Source: Ophioderma brevispina
Lineage: Eukaryota > Echinodermata > Ophiuroidea > Amphilepidida > Ophiodermatidae
Reading direction: 5' to 3'
Assembly (NCBI GenBank): GCA_023653785.1
Contig: JAMKCH010051542.1
Location: 62,001 to 126,000 of the forward strand
DNA length: 64,000 bases
The notes under the pieces were generated by a model. The model saw only the letters and a program-made list of their open reading frames with translations, was not told the origin of the DNA and ran no database searches. A program made the position numbers and the translations under genes. Of the stretch, positions 21,297 through 32,030 are shown piece by piece; the first letter of the stretch is position 1; every line of letters begins with the position of its first letter.

Positions 21297-21500
21297 CAGT
21301 AAACAGGGATATTTTCGTGAGCAGAATTTTTTGCGAATGGAAACAACAAGGAAATTTTTTCGGGTTGTGCTGAATTTGTGATATGCCATCACAGTGCTTA
21401 CTTTTAATGTAAGTTGAAAACATTTTTGCAAGGTGTCATTTTCGCAGTTGAATTCTTATTTGCGAAAATTAAACCTTCGTGAAAATTTTCTCGTTTACAG
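21297..21500. mobile_element. Short MITE with TA flanks (CAGTAAAC ends)
   Basis: The left end CAGTAAACAGGGATATTTTC and the right end GAAAATTTTCTCGTTTACAG are imperfect inverted repeats flanked by TA on both sides. TA duplication suggests a Tc1/mariner-type or similar transposase. Internal sequence carries repeated TTTTGCGAA/TTTGCGAAAA words. Confidence 0.6.
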
Positions 21501-21934
21501 TATCCCATTGCATTGCATATTCTATGTGTAAGGTATGTTTGTTTTCCTGAAAGTCACAATTTTATTGACACGTGGAAAATAAGAACCAAACAATTCTTGC
21601 CAATTTAATACCAATCAATGTATAGTTTAATATACAAAGTAATGAGAACAACTTTTGTGTCAACTGAACAAATTAAAATCTTAATGTAATGCTTATAATT
21701 TAAATACTTGAAATTGTATACAAAAATAAATTATAGTTTAAATAATGTAGAGTGAACGAAAAATACAGCCAAGTGCACAAAACATTTTGAATGTGTTATT
21801 AATAACTAACATGAAGTTTGAGATTAAACAATTGTGTTGACAGATGTGAGTATTCTTCCCGCTTTTCTGTTAAAAATTTCAGGGCTGTTCCATATGGAAT
21901 GCTTACAACTGGTATGGAAGACTTGGGTCAAGGG

Positions 21935-22240
21935 GTTCATAGGGAGTATGTATTTGAAATGGAATAGCCAATTGGGTAATTACATTTGAAATACACATTC
22001 CCTCTGTGGTAGATTTAAGTAAAGTATTCCACAGGGGAGTATGGATTTCAAATAGAATAGCCCACTGGGTAACTACATTTGATATACACACTCCCTCTGT
22101 GGGAGATTTAGATAAAGTATTCCACAGGGGAGTATGGATTTCAAGTGGAATAGCCCACTGGGTAACTACATCTGATATACACACTCTCTCTCTGAGGAAG
22201 ATTGAGGGCAAGTCTTCCTCAGGGGTAGTATGAATTTCAA
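21935..22240. repeat. Tandem repeat of about 94 bp containing a palindrome, about 3 units
   Basis: Units contain GGAATAGCCCACTGGGTAAC, then TACACACTCCCTCTGTGG, then TTCCACAGGGGAGTATGGAT. The last two blocks are inverted copies of each other, so each unit can fold into a hairpin around an AGATTTAGATAAAG-like loop. The final unit is diverged but keeps compensating changes (CTGAGGAAGA with TCTTCCTCAGG). Confidence 0.85.
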
Positions 22241-22259
22241 GCAGTTGGGCATTTTGTTA

Positions 22260-22337
22260 CCCTGAAGAATTCAGCAGCCTTTACAGAAAAAGTGTGATGC
22301 TACACTTTATTCTGTAAGATTGCTGAATTCATCAGGG
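22260..22337. other. Compact hairpin with EcoRI-site arms
   Basis: CCCTGAAGAATTCAGCA pairs with TGCTGAATTCATCAGGG, continuing inward through TTTACAGAA/TTCTGTAA and AGTGT/ACACT to a short loop. The 78-base stem-loop lies directly after the palindromic tandem repeat. It is either a short foldback element or an extension of that repeat family. Confidence 0.7.
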
Positions 22338-23055
22338 TCACTAAGTCACAAAAAGATAGTGTTCACTCCCTCATTAAGGAGTTTATTTTCAGCTCTTCCT
22401 TGAAGGAAGGAAATAGCATAATAAACTAAAACCAAGTCTGTGCTAACTAAATTTATGAAACGAGGCAATGTAATTTGTAGGTCAGGTAATGTAGAAAGCA
22501 GTAGTGTGCCACACATTAGCGAGGTTGCGAAGATGCTACCCGGCTGCACTTACGCGTCTGCCTCCATTGTGCATAGTTACCTTCCTTTTGTCACAGGAGA
22601 GTGTTTTTTTTGACGGGCAGAATCAATGGCAAAATTATAAAACAAAAACTACCCACACAGCTGTTTGACCCTATACAAATTGTCGGTTATTTTAGAAGAA
22701 TTTTATGCAGTGGCAACATATTTGTGACAACATATTTGTGACAACTGATAAAGTTAGTGGCATGCAAAAGATAAAAAAAAAAGGTAAAAAAAAACCTGTT
22801 GCAAGAATCTATGTTATGATAGTATTGCCATTAAGGCCTACAAAGGCCATGTTTTGTATGTTATACTGCCCTCTATTGCTCAAATCTCCTTAGAGATCTG
22901 TGTAAAACTAGAAATTTCATAAGATTTGCACAGGATGTATCTAGCGGAAAAAAATGATCCAAATTGGTTGTCTTAAATTGTGTCATTGATATTGTTTTAT
23001 TCGGGTATTGTCATAATAAGACTTTCAAACAGCTGTGTCTAATCGCAACTTTCTA
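22338..23055. other. No gene recognised
   Basis: AT-rich. A duplicated AACATATTTGTGAC lies at 22713-22743. No convincing coding frame. Confidence 0.4.
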
Positions 23056-23401
23056 TTAAAGGTGCATTTCGTGATTCTAAATACTTCTGTTTTGTTCATC
23101 TTTCGCTAGATATCCTTGAGAAAAACTTATTCCCAAAATTTCAGTTGATTCTGATCTTGCGTTTTTGTGTTATGAGCAAATGTTCGTATCACAATCTCCC
23201 ATAGACCACTGTACAGTAATTTCTGTCCGTTTACGGACAGAAAATACAAAATCACAAATTTCTTGCAGAGACGATTGAATTTGCACGTTAGATTGGGCAC
23301 ACATACTATACTTAGCCCGACGGTTCAGATGATATAAAAATCTCAACTTTTTTGAGGTAAGTCGGGGGGACGAGGCTGTGGATCACGAAATGCCCCTTTA
23401 A
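23056..23401 (+). mobile_element. TTAA-bounded MITE, CATTTCGTGAT family, copy 1
   Basis: Termini are TTAAAGGTGCATTTCGTGAT and GGATCACGAAATGCCCCTTT followed by AA. Internal blocks include TTATTCCCAAAATT, GTCCGTTTACGGACAGAAA and CGACGGTTCAGATGATA. Related copies lie at 37784-38137 and 51233-51552 (opposite orientation) and at 43555-44034 (same orientation). It encodes no protein. Confidence 0.85.
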
Positions 23402-23641
23402 GTAATTTCAGTCATGCAACATGTAAAATGTGGCATTTTGTGTGTGGTGTATTCTGAAAGAGAAAGATCTGTCATTCCGAGGGCTCACCCAGTATTCTTT
23501 TCAAGCAAGCAAATGGACTAAGCTTGTGTCGTGACAACTTTTTATGATGCTCTTAACACTTGCTTAAAGTTTTAGATTCGTATAAGCTTTTCCCCTTAAT
23601 AATTTCTGATGTCTTCCATAGGAATTCAGAATATAATTATG

Positions 23642-23666
23642 ATATTTTTTTTTTTTTTTTTTTTTT
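23642..23666. repeat. Homopolymer T tract
   Basis: An uninterrupted run of about 24 T residues at 23643-23666. No adjacent retrotransposon end was recognised. Confidence 0.9.
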
Positions 23667-23718
23667 ACAATTAAATTAATAATGTAACACGAGACTGTTT
23701 AGAATGGTTTGAATATTC

Positions 23719-24066
23719 TTAAAGTGCAACGAGAGGATTTAAATAAAAGTGTAAATAAAAAATATGAAATTCTGATTTTTGCCACTGGTTGTAACGCTTC
23801 TATCTAAATCTCCCATCGAAAGGATTAAGTGAGAACTGTTTCTTTGGTACCAAAATGTGAAATTTGAATTTAGTTAGGAGCCAAATTACGAAATTCAGCC
23901 TATGTTTTCTATGAATATAAGCATATACAATCCACCTTTTGTATTCATGTTAAGTTTTTCTGTGCCAAAATAAAAAGGTATGGAATCTATTGCATGTCTA
24001 ATCTATATGAAATCACGACATATACAGAAAATATTGGACGACTTGAAATATCTTGTGCCACCTTAA
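23719..24066 (+). mobile_element. TTAA-bounded MITE (GTGCAACGAGAG family), uninterrupted copy
   Basis: Starts TTAAAGTGCAACGAGAGG and ends TGTGCCACCTTAA. It aligns by ordered blocks with the two halves of the split copy at 14515-15907 and so supplies the empty site for the solo LTR there. Confidence 0.8.
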
Positions 24067-24427
24067 TAGCCTTTGTTTTTACCTTTTAACTTACTTGAAA
24101 ATGGTTATTAACTACTTGTATAGTCATTTATATTCCACGAGTCGGCTGATGTTCGGCCACGCTCAGGCAGTATTCGCATGCCAATCGTAGTGCTGGCTTT
24201 AAATGCACGCAGTGTGTGCCAGCGCTTTCAATCGACGGTAGCGTAATTAATTGCTTCAGTATGAATAACGCACTGGACGTCACTTGATACGAGGAAGATA
24301 AATGAACTATAGCAATGGTAGCTTATACTCAATGATATTTGTTTGAACCACGGTACCCATGATGCTTTTCTAGTTGGTTGTCTCCATCCAGCGATTTCAT
24401 TTTCATGATATTACAATATTTCAGTGG

Positions 24428-25040
24428 TGAAGGCACTAAGAGAAATGAAAAAGGAAGGCAGCTGGACCATCAGAGGTGAGTGTTGAGATGATTAGTGCGA
24501 GTGGAGAGTTAGGGATTTTGTGACGATGGAGTGTATCAGGGAAGTGATGATGAAGGAGATGAGGATGGAGTCAGTGAGCAGTGAGTGTGGTGGTTCCAAT
24601 TTTAACGGGAAAGGGGATGCAATGGAGTTGTGGTGATATACAGGGGTGTGAAATTGTGGAGAGGGTTGTGGAGAGGGTTCTAGAGCATAGGATTCAGAAG
24701 ATGTGGAAAGTGGATGAAGCAATGATTGGGTTATGCAGGGAAGGGCACGATAGATGCAGTAGTGTTATCTTAGGAGGTTTTGCAAGAGGAATATCGGAGC
24801 TAAAGAGAAGTTGGTGTATATGGTTTTGTAGAAACCCTTTTGGAGAAGGACATTTTGATAGAGTACCGAGGAAAAGTGATGGAGTGGGCGGTGAGGAAGC
24901 GAGAGGATACCAGAAGTAGTGGTTAGGCAGAGTGATGAGTTGTATGAAGGAGCCAAAAAAGAGTTAGGAGTGGGTCTGATTTGTCCGACGAGTGTGACGG
25001 GAAGGTGGGTGTGCATCAAGGTTCTTGTTACTTTCTGTTC
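24428..25040 (+). pseudogene. LINE reverse transcriptase fragment, frameshifted
   Basis: Plus-strand frames read REMKKEG, then VVVPILTGKG, then IVERVVERVLEHRIQKMWKV, then a region matching the FGFxxGRxTxDA block, then FGEGHFDRVPRK (equivalent to the DLEKAFDRVPRK motif A) and YEGAKKELGVGL followed by VHQGS-like coding in another frame. This order is that of LINE reverse transcriptases. Several frameshifts and small deletions disrupt it and it ends before the catalytic FADD motif. The fragment abuts minus-strand LINE material beyond about 25130. Confidence 0.75.
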
Positions 25041-25129
25041 TGTCAGTAAGAGGTCATTGGCTTGTAAATTTTTTAGTTCTACAGAACCTTCTTGTCTGGA
25101 TTATTATGCAGGGCTAGGGAGTTCATAGT

Positions 25130-26340
25130 GACGAAGGATATAGAAAACATCACGTTATGGTCGCAGTAGAATCAAATGCTTTCTGATAGTCAATAAGGTG
25201 ACCAAAGGGACCCACTGTTGGTCATGAGCACTTTCCACGACTCTGGGGTGTTTGTGAATTCTTCAGAGCAGCTTTTTCCTTTTGTCACCGAGAGGTTGCC
25301 GGTCTCCTATTCAGCACGATTCGGTTATACACTTGGGACTACTTTGACGTCAGATTGGTGACTTTCGGGGTGACTCAAGGTAGTTGATATCTGTTCAAGC
25401 TAACCTTTCTTTGATAGTGGTGGAAGGATGATGTTGGTTTTTCACTTAAGGGATCAGCCTTGGATGATGGTTGATGTATTCACCCTTCATTCTGAGGCCC
25501 TGCAGGTCTATTCCCTACTTGTTCAAAGCTAACCTTCTTTGTAGTGGTGGAAGGTGATGTGGTTTTCACTAAGAGGGAAGCAGGCCTTGGGATGATGGTT
25601 TGATGCATTCACCACCCATTCTTGAGGACCTGCAGATATTCCATGATGCATATTCCGCACGTATTTTTTTTATTGCTGCTTTGAACTTCCTAAGAGACTG
25701 GCCAGTGGATATTGGGAAGTCAGTAGTGCTGGAGGAGGAGGACATGTCTGATGTGATGCAGTAAGAGATTTTAGTTTAAAATGTCTCTTTCATTGTTCAA
25801 CCATTCTAATGTGTGTAGGTAATCGGTTGGTGAGGCTATCTTCTATCTACCAAGTTATCAAGTGTTCATGCTTTCATAGTGTCATTTCACATAGCACTGC
25901 TCTGTTTCTTTATCCAGCTTTCAAGATGTTTGCTTTCGTGATATTTATAGCGATTGGGAAGATTATCTTTCAAATCTGTGCCAAATCTTTTTAGAGGTTA
26001 GAGTTTGAGATACTCGGAACTTGGCATTGGCAGCATCGCATCGTTGACAGGTTCTTTGTCTGGGAGCGCACCCAAATTGACAGGAGAGAGGGTTTCTTTT
26101 GTGCTGTCTCCAGAGTTGTGTCATTCCCTGCTGTTTCAAGGATATCATATGTGGCTTGGATGCTTGAGTTGCTTTCCTCAGTTATTAGTCACTCAGTGTT
26201 TTTCGGGTTCAAGTGGAAAGCTCCTTGACATGAGATGCTTGCAATTTTTTTCCGAAATGTATATCTTGAATGCTCGAGTTTTTCCTTGGTTGATCCGAGG
26301 CTGAATTTGAACCTGACAGTATTTTTTTAATGTCAAGGCT
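25130..26340 (-). pseudogene. Very decayed minus-strand LINE material
   Basis: On the minus strand at about 25165-25205 the frame reads HLIDYQKAFDS, which matches the motif A core (IDYxKAFDS) of a different LINE reverse transcriptase from the plus-strand fragment beside it. Motifs B and C are not found; the neighbouring plus-strand fragment occupies that side. Further upstream on the minus strand (25400-26150) open stretches such as QRCDAANAKFRVSQTLTSKK could be earlier parts of the same element, but I cannot align them. Confidence 0.4.
25396..25640. repeat. Tandem duplication of about 122 bp
   Basis: The block TGTTCAAGCTAACCTTTCTT, AGTGGTGGAAGG, ATGATGGTTGATG, ATTCACC and CCTGCAGGTCTATTCC occurs at about 25396-25511 and again at about 25518-25640 with scattered indels. 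It lies within the decayed LINE material. Confidence 0.85.
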
Positions 26341-26368
26341 AATCTAGGCATTAACAGCAATTATCTAA

Positions 26369-27560
26369 TTAGTAATGTTGACAGATTGGCACCAATGTAG
26401 TGGTTACCTCCCTTTTGAAGCTCTGCAAGTCCTGGTTTGATGCTTCATGAGCAGGAAGGGCATTCCATAAGCCTGCAGAGAATGGGAGAAATGATCTTCT
26501 TTGGGAGGCCAACTTGGACCTAGGGATTTTCACAGCAAGGTCATGAGACCTGACTGAGTGCCTAAGGTGAGGGGCAACTGAAAGCAGCTCAGGTAGATGG
26601 CTAAGGAGATCTGGTGCTTGTCCATAAAACATGCGGTGGAAAAGAGTGACAATTCCAACCGCCCTGCGATGATCCAGTGGTTGGATGTGGTGATAGGCGA
26701 GCTCACTCTCAGGGATACAAGTGATGAAAATGGCACGTCTCTGGATTGCATCAAGTTTAGATAATGTAGTGGGTGTTGATCCACACCATGCTGAGCTTGC
26801 ATATTCCATGTTGGATCGAATCGTGGATTTCTATATAACAACCCTTTGAGTTGTCTCAAGATTGGGTAAAGCTCGAAGGAGCAATCGTAGTTGCTGACTG
26901 GCAGTTTTGACCATTTTGGTAATCACAGGATACCATGAGAGGTCCTTACTGATGGAAATGCCAAGTAGATCGACCCTGTCAACCTCTTCCAGAGTTGTTC
27001 AAAAGAAGTGGAGACTTGGGTGGCCAGTTGCAGCGTCTTTCTTGTTTGATATGGTTGCTGTTTTAAAACTTGACACCCCCAAAAAGTACATCCCATGAAG
27101 TTGCCCAAGACTTGATTTCCTGCAAATCTTTGTTGAGAGAGGCAGCAGGTGGGATTCTGTCCTCTTTTTAATTTATGAAGGTCATGAGTGTGACATCGTC
27201 TGCATAGAGGATGGATGGATTCAGGATTCTTCTTGTGATGTTGTCAAAAAATATAATAAAAAAGAGGACCGAGGATTGAGCCTTGTGGTACACCTGCATT
27301 GATCAACTTCTTGCTGGATACCCTCCCCCGTTTAGAATGACTTTGAGGGATGTATTCGTGCAGGTAGTCCTACAGCCAATTCAGTCACTTATCTTTAATC
27401 CTGAGACAGAAAGCTTGGCAAGTAGACCAGGATGCCACACTCTTTAAAATTCTTGCTGATATCAAGACAGACAATTCTTGTATAGCTTTTTCATGTTTTT
27501 TCGCAAACAGTGTGTTGCAGTAAAGTCATAAGCCTCACCGGCCAGCAGTTCTTAATAGAA
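26369..27560 (-). pseudogene. Jockey/CR1-type LINE, reverse transcriptase C-terminal half
   Basis: Read on the minus strand from 27560 down: LDISKNFKECG (motif A, normally LDxSKAFD), NWL-DYLHEYIP, then NAGVPQGSILGPLF (motif B, about 27255-27300), SILYADDVTLM (motif C with intact YADD, about 27187-27220). A long open frame then runs 26809-26369 with EYASSAWCGSTP, LDAIQRRAI, LDHRRAVGIVTLFHRMFYGQ and FLPFSAGLWNALP. The final block is the conserved C-terminus of Jockey-superfamily elements. Stops and frameshifts separate the blocks and the 5' half with the endonuclease is absent. Confidence 0.9.
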
Positions 27561-27975
27561 GTGGTAACTGGAAGGGTGGTTACCAGGATGTGCGGCCAAG
27601 ATGTGTGCTATCATGTATTAGGATGGATTTGAATTTATATTTCCTTGAGTCACTGGCTCTTGAAATTGTTCTTCAGGCAACAGTCACCTGAAGAACCATT
27701 TCAGGAACCACTGACCAAAGACTTGGCATAATAGCATGTTTGTTGGAATCAAACATGACAATATGACTTATCCATAATGAATACATGCACCATTGCACCA
27801 CTCAAACTCTAGAGTATTTCTGCTTTCCTTAAAGATTCCGAGGATCTCTTCAATGGAATTTAACACCTTTCTTGTTTAAACCACAATACTAATGATAGTG
27901 GGCGAACTAGGATAGATTCTGGGATTGTCAGTATGGACAATACATCAAAATAGATCTACTGACAGTGACACTATA
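27561..27975. other. No gene recognised
   Basis: A short inverted pair around CAGGCAACAGTCACCTGAAG at 27673-27693 is the only structure noticed. Confidence 0.35.
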
Positions 27976-28315
27976 GTCTAGCAGATTTCATGGGTTCCCA
28001 TGCCCCCCCCCTCCCGCTTAAAACTAAATTCTAACATGATTTTTAGAATCTCTAGGACATCTCCTTAAAGAATTTTGTTACCAAAATCAAATATTGTCCC
28101 ACGGGGTCCATTTGGCGGCCATCTTGGATCTAAAGAGATCAGTCATATAAAGTGGTTCGGTTTACTTGAAAGGTATCCCAATGATATGTAACTTGGCAAT
28201 TTGTGATGTTTAGTTACCGAGATATGGGTGAAAATGTGATAAAAGTCGTTGAACTTTTGATTGGTCATTGTACAGGGGGGCCCATGTGCAGGGGAACCCA
28301 TGAAATCTGCTAGAC
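27976..28315. mobile_element. MITE with TA target duplication (GTCTAGCAGATTTCATGGG ends)
   Basis: The 340-base element starts GTCTAGCAGATTTCATGGGT then TCCC and ends GGGAACCCATGAAATCTGCT then AGAC, near-perfect inverted repeats of about 24 bp. It is flanked by TA at 27974-27975 and 28316-28317. C runs and G runs lie just inside the ends. TA duplication suggests a Tc1/mariner-type mobiliser. Confidence 0.8.
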
Positions 28316-28438
28316 TACTATAGTTAGCGAGCAGTGGAAATTAGAAGGTGCTTTATTTTGCTGTTGATTGGTGGGTCGTGAATAAAGTACTAGCAATTCG
28401 CCAATACATAAACCTGCACTCTTATTGTGTAAGCTCAG

Positions 28439-28514
28439 ACTCCAGAGGGAATCAGGGCAAATTGAAAACCAAGTCAAGTACGCATTGCTCTTTTCTGAGT
28501 TAATGAAGTGGATG
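28439..28514 (+). CDS. Weak candidate exon
   Basis: An acceptor-like CTTATTGTGTAAGCTCAG precedes and a consensus donor GTGAGT follows at 28515. The frame is open and reads LQRESGQIENQVKYALLFSE then LMKWM. The length of 76 bases is short enough for chance. I know of no matching family and found no partner exon nearby. Confidence 0.25.
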
Positions 28515-28520
28515 GTGAGT

Positions 28521-29334
28521 TGCAGAGATCATGCTTGCAAGATGGATTTTGGGTCAAGATGAACATGTCATATATCTGAAAGTGTAAGAATTTCACTGTA
28601 GGATTTTTTTAAAAGTACAAATAATAAATTTCATTAAAAACATCTCAATGTACCAAAAATTTAAAAGTGCGAATTATTTCGAATTGTGCTCATTTATTGT
28701 GTAGATACTCGTATTGACAATTGACGCGTGTACCGTACTCGCGACACGAGTCGTAGCCTGCACTTTATAAAACTCATATTCGTCATGTATGTTGGTTATT
28801 TCCTAAATAATTAAATTACTTCAATTGGAATGATGTTTGGTATTCAGTGCTGCAAATGCCCTCCCTGCGAATTCGGGAGCTGTACTTAGCATGCTTAGTG
28901 GAATTAATAAGCGATTCTTTGCGTGCGAGAAGTACGTTGCTTTTATTGAAATTGCAATGTGCAAAAACCACCTTGTAGAATTCAAATTTGTCGAATGATG
29001 GGAACTTGGGAACCCAACATTTCGATTTCTTATTACTGTGGCAAAATCTTTGAGCAGTGCTTTGTTTCCTTAATACTGAGAATGCAATGGAAGATTAAAA
29101 ACCAGATTTAAGATGCTTAGTGTGGTTGACGTATGACTTGAAGTCTAACTTTTTGCGAGTAACATGGTGCATGATTCTCCCTATCAGCTGAATGTTCAAA
29201 TAGTCGAAAAAACAGCCTTTTGAAGAAAATTTTCTTTCTTTTCTTTTCTTTCCTTCTTTCTTGCTTTCTTTCCTTTTCCCTTCCTTTATTTCTTTCATTT
29301 CAATCAGTTCATGTAAAGCATAACCCATGTTCCT
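28521..29334. other. No gene recognised; pyrimidine tract at 29228-29300
   Basis: Positions 29228-29300 are a CTTT-type polypyrimidine stretch immediately upstream of the LINE remnant that follows. The rest is AT-rich without recognisable structure. Confidence 0.45.
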
Positions 29335-30720
29335 TTATAGCATTCACTCATTCCGATTCTCATTCCACAAGATCTTGGAATTCAACAAGGATATCCGCTT
29401 GACTGAGCTCATCAAAGGATTGCTTGCAAACATGATGTTCTTTGTCCGGCTATATATAGGAGCGATGAAAAGCCAATGGTATAGGCTCAAGAATGGACTA
29501 CCCCAAGGGAGCGTGCTGCACTGCACCTCTCCTGTTCAACATCTATATCAACGACCAACCTATAGAGTGCAGGAACCTGACGTTTATCTATGGATACGAT
29601 CTTGGAATTTGCGCGCAAGATGCAGACTTCAAAAGACTCTCCAAAGCTTTGGATGAACTCCTTATTATGAGGGAAACCACCTACGTGCAAATCCATCCAA
29701 GATTTGTGCTTTCCATCTACGCAACCGTGAAGCCAAACGTCAGCTTAACGAAACTTGGTCTGGAACGGCAACTTACCTTGGACTGCACTCTCTCTTATAA
29801 GACTCATGGTAAGAAGACAAAGAATAAAGTATGTTCACGCAATAACATCTTGAACAAACTCACTTGCACAAGATGGGGTGCTGGCCCACATACCCTAAGA
29901 TCGAAATCAGTGGCTCTCTGCTACTCATGTGAGTTGAGTGGTTGAGTTGAGTTGTTGAATTTGGTCGGCGTCTATCGGCTGCTGAAGACCATTCACGCCG
30001 CTGTCCTGTTGACAAAACAAAAACACAAAAGACGGGAAGTACTTGTCCAAGAAAGGACAAATCCAACTGCTGCTCATGTGCAAAGTATGCCTGCCCTTTA
30101 TTGGAAAGGTCAACCCATGCCAAGAAGCTGCTTGATTCAGCATTAAAATGCCTCCTGCCGCCTTATCACAAAATGTCTACGTCCAACTCCAACGGAGAAC
30201 TACCTATACATCTTATCAGGAATTGCTCCACCATACATCCATCGAAGTGAAGCAAGCATGCAAGAACGTAGCTGCCAAGTATCTAATGTGAAGCACCCTA
30301 TATGTCCGGATAAAGACCTTTGAAGCAGTCTCTAATGAGTTTATAGAGTCGCCTTGTGGAAAGAAAGACTTACTATCAACCAAGTAACGTATTGAACCCA
30401 GTGAGCATCTTCCACCTGGAGCTGACTCGTCATGGGTTGAGTGGCGATGTCTCTACCAGAATCGGCCGATATATATAAGGTTTCCCTGCAAAAAATGGGG
30501 CTACCTGGATTCTTTGAAGCAGATCAGGATACTACTTGTGGTTGTGGAACAGCACCACAGACAATGGAACATCTCGTGGTCTGCCCACTGTTGGAGCAAC
30601 CATGTACAGACAAGGACCTTGCCGAATTCAATGAAGTAGCCAGACATTGTACCCGTCTCTGGCTACAGCATATTTGAGAACCACTGTGTTTGGACACGAT
30701 AAGAAGAAGACCGGGGAAGA
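29335..30720 (+). pseudogene. Jockey-like LINE reverse transcriptase, inactive, with nested insertion
   Basis: Plus-strand frames read LTELIKGLLANMMFFVRLYI, then LKNGLPQGSVL (motif B), PLLFNIYINDQPIECRNL, then FIYGYDLGICAQD where FIYADDLAI is expected, so the catalytic Asp pair is destroyed. The thumb follows with LDCTLSYKTHGKKTKNKVCS and NNILNKLTCTRWGAGPHTLR. After the insertion at 29931-30067 it resumes with THAKKLLDSALKC, LITKCLRPTPTEN, YILSGIAPPYI and ends with CGCGTAPQTMEHLVVCPLLE plus LAEFNEVARHCTRLW, a typical C-terminus of this type. A 4-base duplication just after motif B and several other indels break the frame. Confidence 0.9.
29931..30067 (-). mobile_element. Nested short retroelement (SINE or truncated LINE tail), 137 bp
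   Basis: This interval interrupts the LINE coding order exactly. It is bounded by TGCTACTCATGT (29919-29930) and TGCTGCTCATGT (30068-30079), a 12-bp target duplication with one mismatch. Removing the insert and one duplicate puts the LINE blocks on each side back next to each other. In minus orientation the insert ends with a short CAACT/TCAAC tandem run, like a simple-repeat 3' tail of a retroelement. It is too short to classify. Confidence 0.7.
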
Positions 30721-31865
30721 AGACTCCTCATTCCGAACTTACCAAGACAATAACAACTTAAATAACGATTACAGAAGGTTTTAACATACTTAACCATTTT
30801 GGCACAGGATAAATCGCATCCTTTCCGGTGATGCTTGTTTTACTCCCCATTACGTTAAGACCCATTTAGAAAATAGATTACTATCTATATTTTGAAGAAT
30901 ATGGATGGACTTCTTGGACAAAGACTTAAAACTTGCAACCCCCCCCCCATGATTCCTGGGGAATAAGAGCGGAAACTCGGTAAGAGAGACGCTTTGCACG
31001 CCGCGAGTTTCCAGGGGAATAAGAGCAGAAAAGTCTGAAATACACAAAGTATGACTTTTGACCTTTGGCCTACAGACCTGTCTGTTACAGCGCAAGTAGC
31101 GTAGGACCTACGGCGGTCGGGAAAGTGTGTAGTCTGTGTCACAGACTGCGAAAGTTATTATCTAAATTGGTACTGCGCGAGAGATTAACGTTATCAGTTC
31201 GTCATAGAGAATGTGTGGAATGAAACTAAATCTCAAATATCTCCTGAAAACGGAGGGGTTCTATGGAAGTTTTGGCATCAGAGGGTCCGTTACTATGTTT
31301 TGTTTTAAATATGTATCGTAATGATTGGTCTGAACCTATAGAACCTAGCGAGAAAAATTGAACGTTTTTGTCGGGTACTTCGGTACTCGCAGACACGGAA
31401 AAGTTAACACGCAATCTCTACGGGCGAATCTATTTTTCCCACAATGCCTTTCGGTATTATTCCAGTCTTGAGAATTTTCAAACGCTGCGCCAACTTTTTT
31501 TTTTCAATTTTAGAAACAGGATATACGTACTTACCGGACCGCCGTAAAGGTAGCGGTAAATAAGGTCCTGTGTACGTGCAAGTGTCATCTAGATTGGGTC
31601 AGGGGGTTTGACGGGTACATGCGGAGACAGTCGGACAGACGTTGACAGATATTGCTGACGAAATTCCCTTCTGTTAAAGCGCAAGGGGATAAACATGTGA
31701 GAAAAAGGGATGATCCTAAAATTAGCCAAAGCCGTTGTTTTTCAGGAGGCTGAAACGAGACCCGTATTGACGGCACATATTCGCATGATCATTTGTGTTC
31801 TGAACTCCCCCGATAGGATTAATGCTGAGAAAAGTCAACTAACCTATATCATATCAAAATCTAAT

Positions 31866-32030
31866 GTCGAGAACTGAACCCTGAACTTTAAAATATCGAG
31901 AAATGAATCTTGAATTTTAAAAATGTCGAGAACTGAATTTTAAAAATGTTGCATACTGAACCCTGAATTCTAAAATGCCGAGAACTGAAAACTGAATTTT
32001 ACAATGTCGAGAACAGAACCCAGAATTTCG
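31866..32030. repeat. Minisatellite, about 29-bp unit, roughly 6 diverged copies
   Basis: Units follow ATGTCGAGAACTGAACCCTG then AATTTTAAA with substitutions and short indels (CGAGAACTGAA recurs at least four times). It is non-coding. Confidence 0.85.
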
